Positions 35,605 to 45,796 are shown, counted from the first letter of the stretch. The stretch is 64,000 bases of DNA from Flavobacterium cutihirudinis (GCF_003385895.1 NZ_QRDQ01000010.1:248001-312000), one strand, 5' to 3'. Made by a program: numbers and translations. The notes: generated by a model not told the origin, from the letters alone.

Positions 35605-38600
35605 TTGTATTCGACCATTATTTCGATCGTTGTTCCTTCATTAATTTTACTGGTAAAGTTAATATTACCTTTAATAATCAGCAGAAGTTCGATAATCATA
35701 TGCAGACCAAGATGATAGTTTTTGACAATAGGATTTTGGTAAAAATCAAGATAATAATCAATAAGTTCTTTACTCATACCTTTTCCGTTATCTACTATAA
35801 TCAGATTTAGCATATTGTTTTGTGTGGCTGATAATAATTCTATTTTTCCATTTTTTGTGTTTTTTATAGCATTATCAAGCAAATTATGAATGATAATAGA
35901 AAGCGCTTTATTATTGGTTCTAATGTAAAGATCCTGTGTAATACTATTTACAATTTCGATATTTTCTGCCTCCGCAATTTTCTGGAAAATTTGAATTTTT
36001 TCATTCACAAGTTCATACAGCGAATAACCATGTTCTTCCAACTTTTTGCCTTCCATAAAGATAGAAGAGTACTTAATAAGATTTTCTACATATTCATAAA
36101 GCTGAATAGTTGACATTTGTATGGTTTCAACTTGCTTTTTTAGTTTGCTGTCATCTTGAACGTTTTCATTTTCAACAAGATGATTTATAGAATTCATCAA
36201 AAATTTCAATGGACTTTTAATATCATGACTGATACTTTTTACAAGGGTTTCCTGTTGTTTTGCTTCTTGTTTTAGATTATTTCGGGTTGTTTTTAGTTTG
36301 CGAACGGTTGAAGCCAGTTTCTTAGTTTTTTTAGCAATAATTTCCTGAAGTATTTTATTGTTTCGTTTAATATAGTAGGATCTGACGAACCAAACTATGA
36401 ACAGAAATGCAAGAGAAAAAACAATGCATAAAAAAGCAAACCATCTGGTTTGAGAGAAATTGGCAGGAACGATTATAGTAATATTTTTATAAGCGTAAGA
36501 AGCATTAAAACCACTCAGACTTCTTATTGTCAATGTATATTCTCCGGGTGGCAGCGTGGTGAAGGATATTGATTTTTCATTCTTTATTTTTTCCCACTTG
36601 CTATCTTTTGTATTGTTTAGTTTTGCTTCAAAGTTCAGATTTTCCTGATTTCCGTAATACGGATATGAAATAAAAAAACTAACCCTCTGGAAGTTGTTAT
36701 TCAATACAATAGTATCTTTTGGCTGAATGTTTTTCTGATCTACAATAACCTTATCAATAAAAAGCTTTTTCCCCGGTAACAGAGGCGTTAATTTATAAGG
36801 ATTAAAGAAAACAAATCCATTCATTGACGGAAAAACAATTTCATTGTTTTTAAGGGAATTACCGCAAGGCTGACAACCACCGTTGAATTCATTGGTTAAA
36901 ATACCATCCAGTTTATTATACAGATGATAGTAGATAGAGTTATTTTTGTTTTTAATGTAGTTTAACAACGCTTTTCTCGATACCTGAAAAAGACCTTTGT
37001 TCGTTGGAATCCAGAAAAAACCATTTTTGTCTTCTATTATACAATGCGCAGAATCGAGATAATTGTTTTCGTCTTTTGGAAAAGATTGCAATGCATTTTT
37101 ATCATACAGAAAAAAACCTTTCTGATATGTGGTTAACCATATCTTCTTTTCACTGTCAATAAAAATGCTTCTGATAAAAATACTTTCTGAATTTTTTACA
37201 TAAACCAATTTTTCTGAATTGATTTTATATTTCAAAAGGCCTTTTTGCGTACCTAAATAAAGTGTATTTGAGTCGTACTGCGCAATGTAGTTAATGTTGG
37301 TTTCTGTAATTGCTACCGGAACAACTCTTCCGTTTTTTATATAAAACAATTTTGCTTTATGAAATTCGTCATATCCAAGACTTACCCATATTACATTGTT
37401 GGAATCCTTGAATATGGTTTTTACATTTTGTCCAAAAGGATAGGAGATATATTTTTTGTAATTGTATTGCTTTAGATAACAGCGCAAATGTAGTTGTCTG
37501 CCCACCCATAAGTTTTGTTCATTATCTTTGGCGATGGTAATTCTTTCATCCAAATAACCGGTTTTCCCAAATTGCAGGCTATCGACAAGCTTATTATTAC
37601 TGAAGATTTTTCCTTTTGAGGTTACAATTGTACTGTCATTTAAAGGAACTGCGGCATAATAAACCTCAGATTTCTCTGTTTCCCTTTTTACAGTTGAAAA
37701 CGATGGAAAAGAAATGATACATAATCCATTTGTATAACTGCCTAAATAAAGCTTATTATTTTTATGATCATAATACAGCGAAATAATATTGCTTTTTTCA
37801 AAATCAGCGAATTCGACAATTAGTTTAGCCGATAATTTTTTGCCATCGTTATCTATAGAATAAATCTTGTTTTTTATAGAAAGAAAAATCTGTGCTGTTG
37901 TAATGTTCCAGAAAATTTTACGCTTGAACGTAAATAGTGCAGGATCTAGTTGTCCCGAAGATTTTCCAGTTGCTGAGAAACAATCATACGATCCATTTTC
38001 GTTGAGGTAAAAAAGCTCGTTTTTCTTAACAAAAAAATTAAATATATTATTGTTCTTAAACGGAATCTTATAAATGCTTTTCATTTTAGAATCGGTGAGT
38101 TCTACCTTTTCTGTATCGATGAAAAAGATATTGCCATTTGAAAGCTTTATATAATAAGGTTCGTGCGGATTTAAGGTTTTATTGGAAGGAAGCCCATCAT
38201 GAAAGAAAAAATGTTTTCCGTTTTTGGTAATGCTTAAAGGATGCATTTTTTTCTTTACTATTTTTATTTTTCCTCCTCTAATTAAGATTACTTCTTTTCT
38301 ACTTTCGTTAAAACAGTATAGACTGTCTTTTTGAATGCTTCCAAAAATGTCAAAAAAACGACTGTATTCTAAATTAGTCGTAGAAGTGTTAAAAACACGA
38401 AAAGTGTTACCGTCATAACGAACCAGACCATTTTCTGTTGTTAACCATATAAAATTATGTTTATCTCCAATTATCGCATTAACACTACTTTGTGGTAGTT
38501 CATTATTGTCGGCAGTATACCACCTGTGCATATATTTTTGCTGACAGATTGTTTTAGTTGTCGTCAATAGCAACAAGAGAGCAATCCAGTAATAACGATA

Positions 38601-38618
38601 ATATGATAATGACATCAT
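35601..38618 (-). CDS. Propeller-type membrane histidine kinase
   Basis: A 1005-residue sensor with signal peptide (about 1-25), a large periplasmic region of repeated seven-bladed-propeller motifs (for example NFIWLTTENGLVRYDGNT, EKKIWLTTYQKGFFLYDK, KNGFFWIPTNKGLFQVSR), a Y_Y_Y domain (about 625-690) and one transmembrane helix (about 700-722). A coiled linker leads to HisKA with phosphoacceptor His798 in SISHDIKSPLKF and a HATPase with NLLDNAIKN and DNGKGMSKE. Unlike classic hybrid sensors of this class it lacks fused REC and AraC domains; the convergent NarL protein likely receives the phosphate. The ligand is unknown. Confidence 0.93.
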   Translation of the reverse strand: MMSLSYYRYYWIALLLLLTTTKTICQQKYMHRWYTADNNELPQSSVNAIIGDKHNFIWLTTENGLVRYDGNTFRVFNTSTTNLEYSRFFDIFGSIQKDSLYCFNESRKEVILIRGGKIKIVKKKMHPLSITKNGKHFFFHDGLPSNKTLNPHEPYYIKLSNGNIFFIDTEKVELTDSKMKSIYKIPFKNNNIFNFFVKKNELFYLNENGSYDCFSATGKSSGQLDPALFTFKRKIFWNITTAQIFLSIKNKIYSIDNDGKKLSAKLIVEFADFEKSNIISLYYDHKNNKLYLGSYTNGLCIISFPSFSTVKRETEKSEVYYAAVPLNDSTIVTSKGKIFSNNKLVDSLQFGKTGYLDERITIAKDNEQNLWVGRQLHLRCYLKQYNYKKYISYPFGQNVKTIFKDSNNVIWVSLGYDEFHKAKLFYIKNGRVVPVAITETNINYIAQYDSNTLYLGTQKGLLKYKINSEKLVYVKNSESIFIRSIFIDSEKKIWLTTYQKGFFLYDKNALQSFPKDENNYLDSAHCIIEDKNGFFWIPTNKGLFQVSRKALLNYIKNKNNSIYYHLYNKLDGILTNEFNGGCQPCGNSLKNNEIVFPSMNGFVFFNPYKLTPLLPGKKLFIDKVIVDQKNIQPKDTIVLNNNFQRVSFFISYPYYGNQENLNFEAKLNNTKDSKWEKIKNEKSISFTTLPPGEYTLTIRSLSGFNASYAYKNITIIVPANFSQTRWFAFLCIVFSLAFLFIVWFVRSYYIKRNNKILQEIIAKKTKKLASTVRKLKTTRNNLKQEAKQQETLVKSISHDIKSPLKFLMNSINHLVENENVQDDSKLKKQVETIQMSTIQLYEYVENLIKYSSIFMEGKKLEEHGYSLYELVNEKIQIFQKIAEAENIEIVNSITQDLYIRTNNKALSIIIHNLLDNAIKNTKNGKIELLSATQNNMLNLIIVDNGKGMSKELIDYYLDFYQNPIVKNYHLGLHMIIELLLIIKGNINFTSKINEGTTIEIMVEYN

Positions 38619-38646
38619 GTGGAAATCGGTATAAATTATATCATAA

Positions 38647-38663
38647 CAAACATAGCAAACATA
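38647..38663 (-). promoter_or_regulatory. Two -7 boxes for the histidine kinase gene
   Basis: On the minus strand TATGTTTG occurs twice, at 38647-38654 and 38656-38663, only 1 bp apart, 29-38 bp before the kinase start. The repeat may give two start points, or only one is used. Confidence 0.5.
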
Positions 38664-38752
38664 ATTTACAATTTTTGATTTGTAGTTTTAAATCTACAAA
38701 AATGTAGGTTTATTGGTACGTAGGTATGTGTATTTGGGTATCGAAATACTTC

Positions 38753-38760
38753 TATATTTG
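38753..38760 (+). promoter_or_regulatory. -7 box for the small Rossmann protein gene
   Basis: TATATTTG fits TAnnTTTG; TTTG at 38733-38736 is a possible -33 element 16 bp upstream. The ATG at 38828 is 67 bp downstream. Confidence 0.5.
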
Positions 38761-38827
38761 TTTGTATAGTAATCTTAAATTTTTTAGTGTCAAAATAACA
38801 CTAATATTTAGTAAAACAGAAGAACTA

Positions 38828-39367
38828 ATGAAAATAGGAATCGTTGGAGCGTCCAGTATTACGATGGACTTTGCTAGTAGAGCAGCTCAATCAGGACACG
38901 AAGTATTGATTAGTCATTCTAATAACAATACTTTAAAAGAATGTGTGCAAAGAATGGGCACCAAAGTTAAATTAGTTACTAAAGAGAAAGCTGTAAAAGC
39001 GGGAATTATCATATTATTTGTTCCCCGGGAAGAATTGAAGACTTTTTTGAGTGATCTTCCTGATATGACAGACAAAATAATAATTCATACTAATAATCCT
39101 GTTTTTAGTATGGAATGTCTTTCAAATGTTATAAAATCATCCAGTGAAATCATCGCAGATCTTTTACCGGATGCCCATGTTATAAAATTACTGAATATTG
39201 TTGAACCAAATATATTGTTGTCCAGCAAGGAAAAACATTCAGGTAATGAAATATATTTCACAGGAAACTGTACAGAAGCCAAAAGAAAGGTGAAAGCCTT
39301 CTTTAAAACTTTGAACTTGTCAGGAATTGATTTTGAAGAGGCCTATTTGTTTAACAAAGTGGGCTAA
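38828..39367 (+). CDS. NADP-dependent F420-reductase-like Rossmann protein
   Basis: The start at 38828 (MKIGIVGASSITMDF) is chosen: the 34 codons upstream in frame overlap the promoter and encode an unlikely lead. The 179-residue product aligns by eye with NADPH-dependent F420 reductase-like proteins (GHEVLISHSN, AVKAGIIILFVPREELKTFL, ELIADLLPDAHVIKLLNI-type region). The nucleotide loop reads GASSIT, so two glycines of the usual GxGxxG are replaced; cofactor binding may be altered. It stands alone. Confidence 0.7.
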   Translation: MKIGIVGASSITMDFASRAAQSGHEVLISHSNNNTLKECVQRMGTKVKLVTKEKAVKAGIIILFVPREELKTFLSDLPDMTDKIIIHTNNPVFSMECLSNVIKSSSEIIADLLPDAHVIKLLNIVEPNILLSSKEKHSGNEIYFTGNCTEAKRKVKAFFKTLNLSGIDFEEAYLFNKVG

Positions 39368-39476
39368 CGTAGATAATTAGTTAGGAATTAGTAAAAAGAA
39401 TTGAAGAGAAAAGCTAAACTAAAATTGGGGAATTTGGTTTAGGTTTACATGGTTGGTTTGTTGAAATGAGTTGAGT

Positions 39477-39518
39477 AAAAACGATTGAAGATCTGATTGT
39501 CTTCAATCGTTTTGTTTT
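39477..39518 (+). terminator. Terminator-like hairpin, ACGATTGAAGA stem
   Basis: AAAACGATTGAAGA (39478-39491) is the complement of 39500-39513, with an 8-nt loop and a T-rich tail. It lies 110 bp after the Rossmann gene. The rest of the 344-bp gap to 39711 shows no gene; AAAATAAT (39622-39629) mirrors ATTATTTT (39638-39645) ahead of the sensor gene. Confidence 0.7.
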
Positions 39519-39711
39519 TATATAAAATGGCTCTCGAATAGTCACAATCGACAATCAATAGTTGTGTAGATAAAATAAAAGTTTAATTTTACCTTTTAAT
39601 ATCCTTGCCGCTTGTCACAACAAAATAATCCTTCCTAATTATTTTGACAGGTTGTAGGTTCACAAGGGTATTTTTTGAAACTCATTTTCATTTACATAAA
39701 CTTATAATTTC

Positions 39712-42450
39712 ATGTATCAATTTGTAAAGTATATTTTGCTGTTTTTGGCAGCATCATTAAGTCTGGTTTCCTGTAAGCAAAAACAGGGAGACAAAATTAA
39801 AGTTGGTTTCTCGCAGGCGATGACAACCGATGATTGGCGCAAACAAATGAACAGCTCCATAAAAATTGAAGCTTCTTTGCGACCTGAAGTTGATTTGACA
39901 ATAAAAGATGCCAATAATAATGTTTCGAAACAAATCGAAGATATTGAGCGTTTTATTTCTAATAAAGTTGATGTTATTATTGTATCGCCAATTCAGTCCA
40001 AACCTTTAACGGCTGTTGTAGAAAAATCCATAAAAGCGGGAATTCCTGTTCTTGTTGTGGATCGAAAAATTGAAGGAGAAAGTTATACGGCTTATTTGGG
40101 AGCAGATAATATCGAAATTGGCCGAATTGCCGGTCGCTACATTATCTCTCACAGCAAGGGCTCTGGCAATATTATAGAAATTACCGGTGCCAGCGGCTCA
40201 TCTCCGGCTTATGAAAGAACACTTGGTTTTAATCAGATTATTAACGAGAATAAGCGTTTTAAGATTGTAAATACCATTCAGGGTGATTGGGAAAAGGAAT
40301 CGGTTAAAGCGCCTTTGAAGGCGATTCTTCAACAAAATCCGAATGTTGAATATATCTTCGCTCATAATGACAGAATGGCTTTAAGCGCTTGGGAAACTGC
40401 TAAAACCCTCGGACTTGAAAAGAAAATAAAGTTTATTGGCGTTGATGCTTTAAACTCAGTAAATGGCGGAATTGAATTGGTAAAAAGCGGTGTGCTTGAT
40501 GGAACTATTTTATATCCAACCGGAGGAAACGAAGCGCTTAAACTGGCTCTAAAAATGTACAATAAAGAATCCATTTCCAGAAACAATATTCTGAACACGA
40601 TTGTTATCGATAAAAACAATGCTGAAATTATCGAAAACCAAATGGATAAAGTCGATCAGCAACAGTTGGTCATCGAATCGCAGCAAGGCGCTATCAAAGT
40701 TCAGGAAAGAGAATATGCTTCGCAGAATAATTTGGTACGACTGCTTAGCTTTTTTCTTGTAATTATTTTGAGCTTAACGATTTACAGTATTTATTCTACC
40801 ATTTCGATTTCAAAAAAGAAAAAGCAATTAGAAAGAATCAATCAAACGGTAATTGACCAAAACAATGAAATTCAGGAAATGGCACAAATTGCAGCTAAAA
40901 GCAATGAAGCAAAGCTGAATTTCTTCACTGGACTTTCACATGAATTTAAAACGCCAATTACTCTAATAATGAGTTATGTGGAATCGTTAATCGAAAATGA
41001 AAAAATTAAAGGCACCGCATTGATTGACGAAGTGAAATTGATTCATAAAAACTCAAACAGATTATTGCGATTAATCAATCAATTATTGGATTTTAGAAAA
41101 ATTGAAGAGCAAAAATTTACGCTGAGAGCTTCGAATACAAAGATTTATGATTTTACAAATGAAGTCATGGCTAATTTTAAAGGCGAAGCTGCCCGAAGAA
41201 ATATTGATTTTCAATTAGTCTGTAAAAACAAAAATCTGGAACTGTTTATTGACCGCGGTTTAATGGATAAAGTGTATTTCAACTTATTGTCGAATGCTTT
41301 TAAATTCACTCCGGATAATGGAAAAATTAGCATTTCAATTATCGAAAATCAGGATAATACCGTAAAGATTCATTTTAAAGATTCCGGAATTGGAATTCCT
41401 GATGATGAGCTTTCAAATGTTTTTGATCCATTTTTCAGGGCTTCAAATAATAATAAAAACAGTTCAGGAATTGGTTTGCATTTGTCTAAAGAGTTTGTGC
41501 TTTTGCATCAGGGAACTATCGAGCTAAAATCAAAGCAAGGCAGCGAATTTGTGATTACTTTATTAAAAGGAAACAGTCATTTACAACCTGGTGAAATTAT
41601 TCAGAAAGTCGAAAGCCTAACCAGTATTCCGAATTTAATTACCGATAATTTAAACATAGAACCCGATTTAAAAGAATCAAATACGATTTCTGATAATGAA
41701 AAACATTCGCTGCTCATTATAGAAGACAATGTAGATTTAGTAAACTTTTTAAAAGCAAAACTGTCGAATGAATATGTAGTTTACAATTCTGACGGAAGCG
41801 ATGCGATCGAAAAAGCATTGGAAATTATTCCGGATATTATTATCTGCGATATTAATTTGGTAGACAAAGATGGTTACGAAATCAGCAAAGAACTAAAGAA
41901 AGACCTTCGTTCTTCGCATATTCCAATTATAATTTTAACGGCGCAAAGTAATAAAGAATCAGTTTTAAAAGGCTTGCAGAGTGGAGTAGATCAATATTTG
42001 ACAAAACCTTTTAGTCTTTCAATTCTAAAACAATCCTTATCGAGTTTGCTTTTCAACAGAGAAAAGCTACGCTATTATTACACCAATAATATTTACAGAG
42101 TTGAACCTGAATCTAAGTTTGGAAATCAGGAACAGTCCTTTATTACCAAAATGAATGACATTATTAAAAAGAATGTCGAGGATCCAAAGTTTTCAGTTGA
42201 AGATTTGGCGGATAAATTGGGCGTTTCGAGAGTTCAGCTGTATAGAAAAGTGAAAGCAATTATCGGAATTAATATTAGCGATCATATTAATAATGTCAAA
42301 TTAGAGAAAGCAGCAGAGCTTTTGAAGTCAAATGAAATGAATATTTCTGAAATTGCGTACTCATTAGGTTTCTCTTCTCCAAACTATTTTTCTACAGCTT
42401 TTAAGAATAAATTTGGAATTTCTCCTAAAGAATATAAAACGTCCAGCTAA
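39712..42450 (+). CDS. Hybrid two-component sensor with periplasmic sugar-binding domain (fructan HTCS)
   Basis: A 912-residue single-chain sensor-regulator. A signal segment (cysteine at 21) precedes a LacI/ribose-binding-like periplasmic domain (about 28-310: VDVIIVSPIQSKPLTAVVEK, IPVLVVDRKIEGESYTAYLG, YIFAHNDRMALSAWE). One helix follows (about 343-367), then HisKA with His410 in GLSHEFKTPITL, HATPase, receiver with Asp713 in IIICDINLVDKDG, and an AraC HTH (about 810-912). The layout matches the Bacteroides fructose-sensing regulator BT1754, and the genes downstream form a fructan locus, so free fructose is the likely signal. Confidence 0.93.
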   Translation: MYQFVKYILLFLAASLSLVSCKQKQGDKIKVGFSQAMTTDDWRKQMNSSIKIEASLRPEVDLTIKDANNNVSKQIEDIERFISNKVDVIIVSPIQSKPLTAVVEKSIKAGIPVLVVDRKIEGESYTAYLGADNIEIGRIAGRYIISHSKGSGNIIEITGASGSSPAYERTLGFNQIINENKRFKIVNTIQGDWEKESVKAPLKAILQQNPNVEYIFAHNDRMALSAWETAKTLGLEKKIKFIGVDALNSVNGGIELVKSGVLDGTILYPTGGNEALKLALKMYNKESISRNNILNTIVIDKNNAEIIENQMDKVDQQQLVIESQQGAIKVQEREYASQNNLVRLLSFFLVIILSLTIYSIYSTISISKKKKQLERINQTVIDQNNEIQEMAQIAAKSNEAKLNFFTGLSHEFKTPITLIMSYVESLIENEKIKGTALIDEVKLIHKNSNRLLRLINQLLDFRKIEEQKFTLRASNTKIYDFTNEVMANFKGEAARRNIDFQLVCKNKNLELFIDRGLMDKVYFNLLSNAFKFTPDNGKISISIIENQDNTVKIHFKDSGIGIPDDELSNVFDPFFRASNNNKNSSGIGLHLSKEFVLLHQGTIELKSKQGSEFVITLLKGNSHLQPGEIIQKVESLTSIPNLITDNLNIEPDLKESNTISDNEKHSLLIIEDNVDLVNFLKAKLSNEYVVYNSDGSDAIEKALEIIPDIIICDINLVDKDGYEISKELKKDLRSSHIPIIILTAQSNKESVLKGLQSGVDQYLTKPFSLSILKQSLSSLLFNREKLRYYYTNNIYRVEPESKFGNQEQSFITKMNDIIKKNVEDPKFSVEDLADKLGVSRVQLYRKVKAIIGINISDHINNVKLEKAAELLKSNEMNISEIAYSLGFSSPNYFSTAFKNKFGISPKEYKTSS

Positions 42451-42514
42451 TTTGTCTTTGAAATTGTTTCTTTTAAAGTATCAATTTTGAAGGTTATGTA
42501 ACAAAATCGAAACT

Positions 42515-42557
42515 ACAAGGTTTTCGTAAAAGTTTTTTAATTTACGTAAAACCTTGT
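42515..42557. terminator. Hairpin after the sensor gene
   Basis: ACAAGGTTTTCGTAAA (42515-42530) pairs with TTTACGTAAAACCTTGT (42541-42557) with one bulged base. It separates the sensor gene from the permease gene and may limit read-through. Confidence 0.65.
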
Positions 42558-42680
42558 AAATAAAGGTTTTCGGTTTAAAATGCTAAACTATCAATATTTA
42601 TAGAAATAAATTGTAACATCATTAAAAATAAGTTGTTTTTTTTGCAGATATCTTAGCAACAAGTTTTTAATACATGTACA

Positions 42681-44039
42681 ATGAATAAGATATTGATTTG
42701 GTCTGTTACTGCTGCACTGGCAGGTTTTCTTTTCGGTTTTGATACCGTAGTTATTTCTGGAGCTGATAAACAATTACAGCTTCTGTGGCACTCGTCAGAT
42801 GCCTTTCATGGTTCAGTTGTTATGGCAATGGCATTATGGGGAACTGTAGTTGGTGCAATCTTTGGAGGAATCCCAACAAATAAAATAGGGCGTAAAAAAA
42901 CATTATTCTGGATTGGGATTTTATATTTCGCTTCAGCAATTGGTGCCGCTTTCGCTAATGATCCGTTTGTTTTTGCTGCCTTCAGATTTATTGGAGGTTT
43001 AGGAGTTGGCGCTTCGACAATTGCTGCTCCGGCTTATGTTTCAGAAATTGCTCCGGCAGACAAACGCGGAAGATTGGTTGCTTTGTATCAGTTTAATATT
43101 GTACTAGGAATTTTAATTGCTTTTATATCTAATTACTTTTTAAAAGATATTGGCGAAAACGCTTGGAGATGGATGATTGGCGTTCAGGCAATTCCTTCTC
43201 TAATTTATATTCTTTTTATTTTGTCAATTCCGGAAAGTCCGAGATGGCTTTTGTCTAAAAATCGTGACGAAGAAGCTCGTAAAGTTTTATATACCATTGA
43301 TCCGTCTGCAAATATTGCCGACTTAATAGATGATTCCCGTGAAAACGGTGTTACCAAACACGAAAATATTTTCATGAAGAAATACCGTTTTCCTTTAATT
43401 CTGGCTTTCTTAATTGCCTTTTTCAATCAGTTTTCGGGAATTAATGCATTTCTTTATTATGCGCCACGAATTTTTGAAGAAGCCGGTTTAGGACAAAATA
43501 CAGCGTTGTTAAGCAGTATCGGAATTGGAGTTACAAATCTTATTTTCACCTTAATTGGTGTAGCATTAATTGACAAATTAGGAAGAAAGTTGTTAATGTA
43601 CATTGGTTCTGTTGGATATATTATTTCACTCGGACTAGTATCGGCTTCTTTCTATTATAATTGGGGAGGTTTGTCGGTTCCTATTTTCCTTTTCCTTTTT
43701 ATTGCTTCACATGCAATTGGTCAGGGCGCGGTCATTTGGGTTTTTATTTCGGAAATATTCCCAAATCATATTCGTGCATCAGGACAAGCATTTGGAAGCT
43801 CAGTACATTGGGTTCTAGCAGCAATTATTCCCTCTTTAATTCCAATGTTATTTTCAGAAATCGGACCCGAAGTAGTATTCCTTATTTTTACATTGATGAT
43901 GGTACTGCAACTGTTGTTTGTAATTTTTCTGATGCCGGAAACAAAAGGAATCTCTTTAGAAGCTTTAAGCGAAACACTAACTAAAAAAAATAACCACAAA
44001 AATGAAATCAAAGAAACATCTGCCGTTAGCTCTTTATAG
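42681..44039 (+). CDS. MFS sugar permease (fructose:H+ symporter-like)
   Basis: A 452-residue sugar-porter MFS protein with twelve helices. Signatures are FGFDTVVISGADKQL, PTNKIGRKKTLFWIG, FRFIGGLGVGASTIAAPAYV, IPESPRWLLSKNRDEEA and the terminal MPETKGISLE. In Bacteroides fructan loci such a permease brings released fructose into the cytoplasm, the expected job here. Its 3' end overlaps the following GH32 gene by 38 bp, implying translational coupling. Confidence 0.92.
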   Translation: MNKILIWSVTAALAGFLFGFDTVVISGADKQLQLLWHSSDAFHGSVVMAMALWGTVVGAIFGGIPTNKIGRKKTLFWIGILYFASAIGAAFANDPFVFAAFRFIGGLGVGASTIAAPAYVSEIAPADKRGRLVALYQFNIVLGILIAFISNYFLKDIGENAWRWMIGVQAIPSLIYILFILSIPESPRWLLSKNRDEEARKVLYTIDPSANIADLIDDSRENGVTKHENIFMKKYRFPLILAFLIAFFNQFSGINAFLYYAPRIFEEAGLGQNTALLSSIGIGVTNLIFTLIGVALIDKLGRKLLMYIGSVGYIISLGLVSASFYYNWGGLSVPIFLFLFIASHAIGQGAVIWVFISEIFPNHIRASGQAFGSSVHWVLAAIIPSLIPMLFSEIGPEVVFLIFTLMMVLQLLFVIFLMPETKGISLEALSETLTKKNNHKNEIKETSAVSSL

Positions 44040-45615
44040 TGCTGCCTTACTGTCGATAGTAGGATTAAAACCGTCTTCTGCAACTGCACAAACTGCTGCC
44101 GTAACTGTATCGAACACAGCGGAAGAACAAATGTATCGACCAAATTTTCATTTTACGCCAAAAAAAGGCTGGATGAATGATCCTAACGGAATGTTCTTCG
44201 CCAATGGATATTATCATTTATTCTACCAGCATTATCCTGATGGAAATACGTGGGGACCAATGCATTGGGGGCATGCGATTTCTAAAGATTTAATTAAATG
44301 GGAAGAGCAGCCAATTGCGCTTTATCCGGATAAAGACAAATATATATTTTCCGGAAGTGCCGTTGTCGACACACACAACACATCTGGATTAGGAACAGGA
44401 AAAACAGCACCAATTGTTGCTATTTACACTTTGCATGATATGGCAAAGGAGAAAGCTGGCAAAATTGATGTGGAGCAGCAGGATATTGCTTTTTCTAATG
44501 ATAATGGTTTTACATGGCAGAAATTTGAGGAAGGAAATCCTGTCGTGAAAAATCCTGGAATTAGAGATTTCCGCGATCCAAAAGTATCTTGGGATGAAAC
44601 GCACAAGCAATGGATTATGGCTTTGGCAGCTCAGGATCGAATTCATTTTTACAAATCATCGAATCTAAAAAACTGGGAATTTGCATCTGAATTTGGAAAA
44701 AATATTGGTGCTCACGGCGGTGTTTGGGAATGTCCTGATTTTTTCGAAATAAAAGTTGAAGGTACCAAAGAAAAAAAATGGATTTTAATCGTAAATCTTA
44801 ATCCAGGCGGGCCAAACGGAGGTTCAGGAGTTCAATATTTTGTTGGAGATTTTGACGGAAAAACATTTACAATGGATACCAGTTTTGCTGAAAGAGTAAA
44901 AAATGAAAAAGCGGTTTGGGCAGATTATGGAAAAGATAATTATGCCGGAGTAACGTGGAATAATGTTCCAACTTCAGACGGAAGACGCTTATTTATCGGA
45001 TGGATGTCAAACTGGGAATATGCACAGCAAGTTCCGACAACGACATGGAGAAGTAGTACGACGATTCCGCGTGAATTGAAATTGGTAAAAAAAGGAAACT
45101 ATTATAATTTGGTTAGCACACCGGTGAAAGAAATCAATAATTATGTTGCTAAAACCATTAAAGCAAAAAGTTTAAACGGTAAAGAAATTAATTTAATTGA
45201 AAGCGGAAAAGCAGATTTAACGCAGGCAGTTGTTAGCTTAGACTTAAAAAACTTAAAACAGGAAGATTACACTTTTACACTTTCAAATACAAATGGAGAA
45301 TCTTTAAATTTCGGTTTAAACAACAAAGAAAATTATTTATTTGTTGATCGTTCTAAAGCAGGTAAAATTGATTTCTCAGATAAGTTTGCATTACCTGTGA
45401 GCAAAGCATTTTTGGAAGGAAGCCAGAAAAGTGCCGCTTTTAAAATTATTCTGGATAAAACTTCAATTGAAATATTCTACAATAATGGCGAGAAAGTAAT
45501 GACGGAAATCTTTTTTCTAAACAAAACATTTACTTCACTTTCGATCGCTTCAAAAGAGAAAATTGAGGTAAATAATTTAATAATTCAGGAATTAAATGTC
45601 TCAAAAAGCCATTAG
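44002..45615 (+). CDS. GH32 fructan hydrolase, periplasmic (exo-type likely)
   Basis: A 537-residue GH32 enzyme with signal peptide (about 1-30, SSATAQT) and no lipobox cysteine. The catalytic trio is clear: nucleophile Asp60 in GWMNDPNGMFF, transition-state Asp192 in FRDPKVSWD, and acid/base Glu243 in VWECPDFFEI. A five-bladed propeller (about 45-360) is followed by a C-terminal beta-sandwich (about 385-535). It removes fructose from inulin, levan or sucrose. Export without lipidation suggests a periplasmic exo-enzyme. It begins inside the permease gene. Confidence 0.93.
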   Translation: MKSKKHLPLALYSAALLSIVGLKPSSATAQTAAVTVSNTAEEQMYRPNFHFTPKKGWMNDPNGMFFANGYYHLFYQHYPDGNTWGPMHWGHAISKDLIKWEEQPIALYPDKDKYIFSGSAVVDTHNTSGLGTGKTAPIVAIYTLHDMAKEKAGKIDVEQQDIAFSNDNGFTWQKFEEGNPVVKNPGIRDFRDPKVSWDETHKQWIMALAAQDRIHFYKSSNLKNWEFASEFGKNIGAHGGVWECPDFFEIKVEGTKEKKWILIVNLNPGGPNGGSGVQYFVGDFDGKTFTMDTSFAERVKNEKAVWADYGKDNYAGVTWNNVPTSDGRRLFIGWMSNWEYAQQVPTTTWRSSTTIPRELKLVKKGNYYNLVSTPVKEINNYVAKTIKAKSLNGKEINLIESGKADLTQAVVSLDLKNLKQEDYTFTLSNTNGESLNFGLNNKENYLFVDRSKAGKIDFSDKFALPVSKAFLEGSQKSAAFKIILDKTSIEIFYNNGEKVMTEIFFLNKTFTSLSIASKEKIEVNNLIIQELNVSKSH

Positions 45616-45796
45616 GAAAAAATAGCAGAATTATTTTTTCTTCTTAAAAAAATCACAGCTAAAGCTTGTAAATACTCGAAAGATTTTCCTTTCTGACCTT
45701 TTATGCTTTGTTCTGAAAATTATCGCTTGCTTAAAATCGCAATCGAAATACTAACTACGTAATTAACCAATTAAATATAACCAAAACCATTAATTT

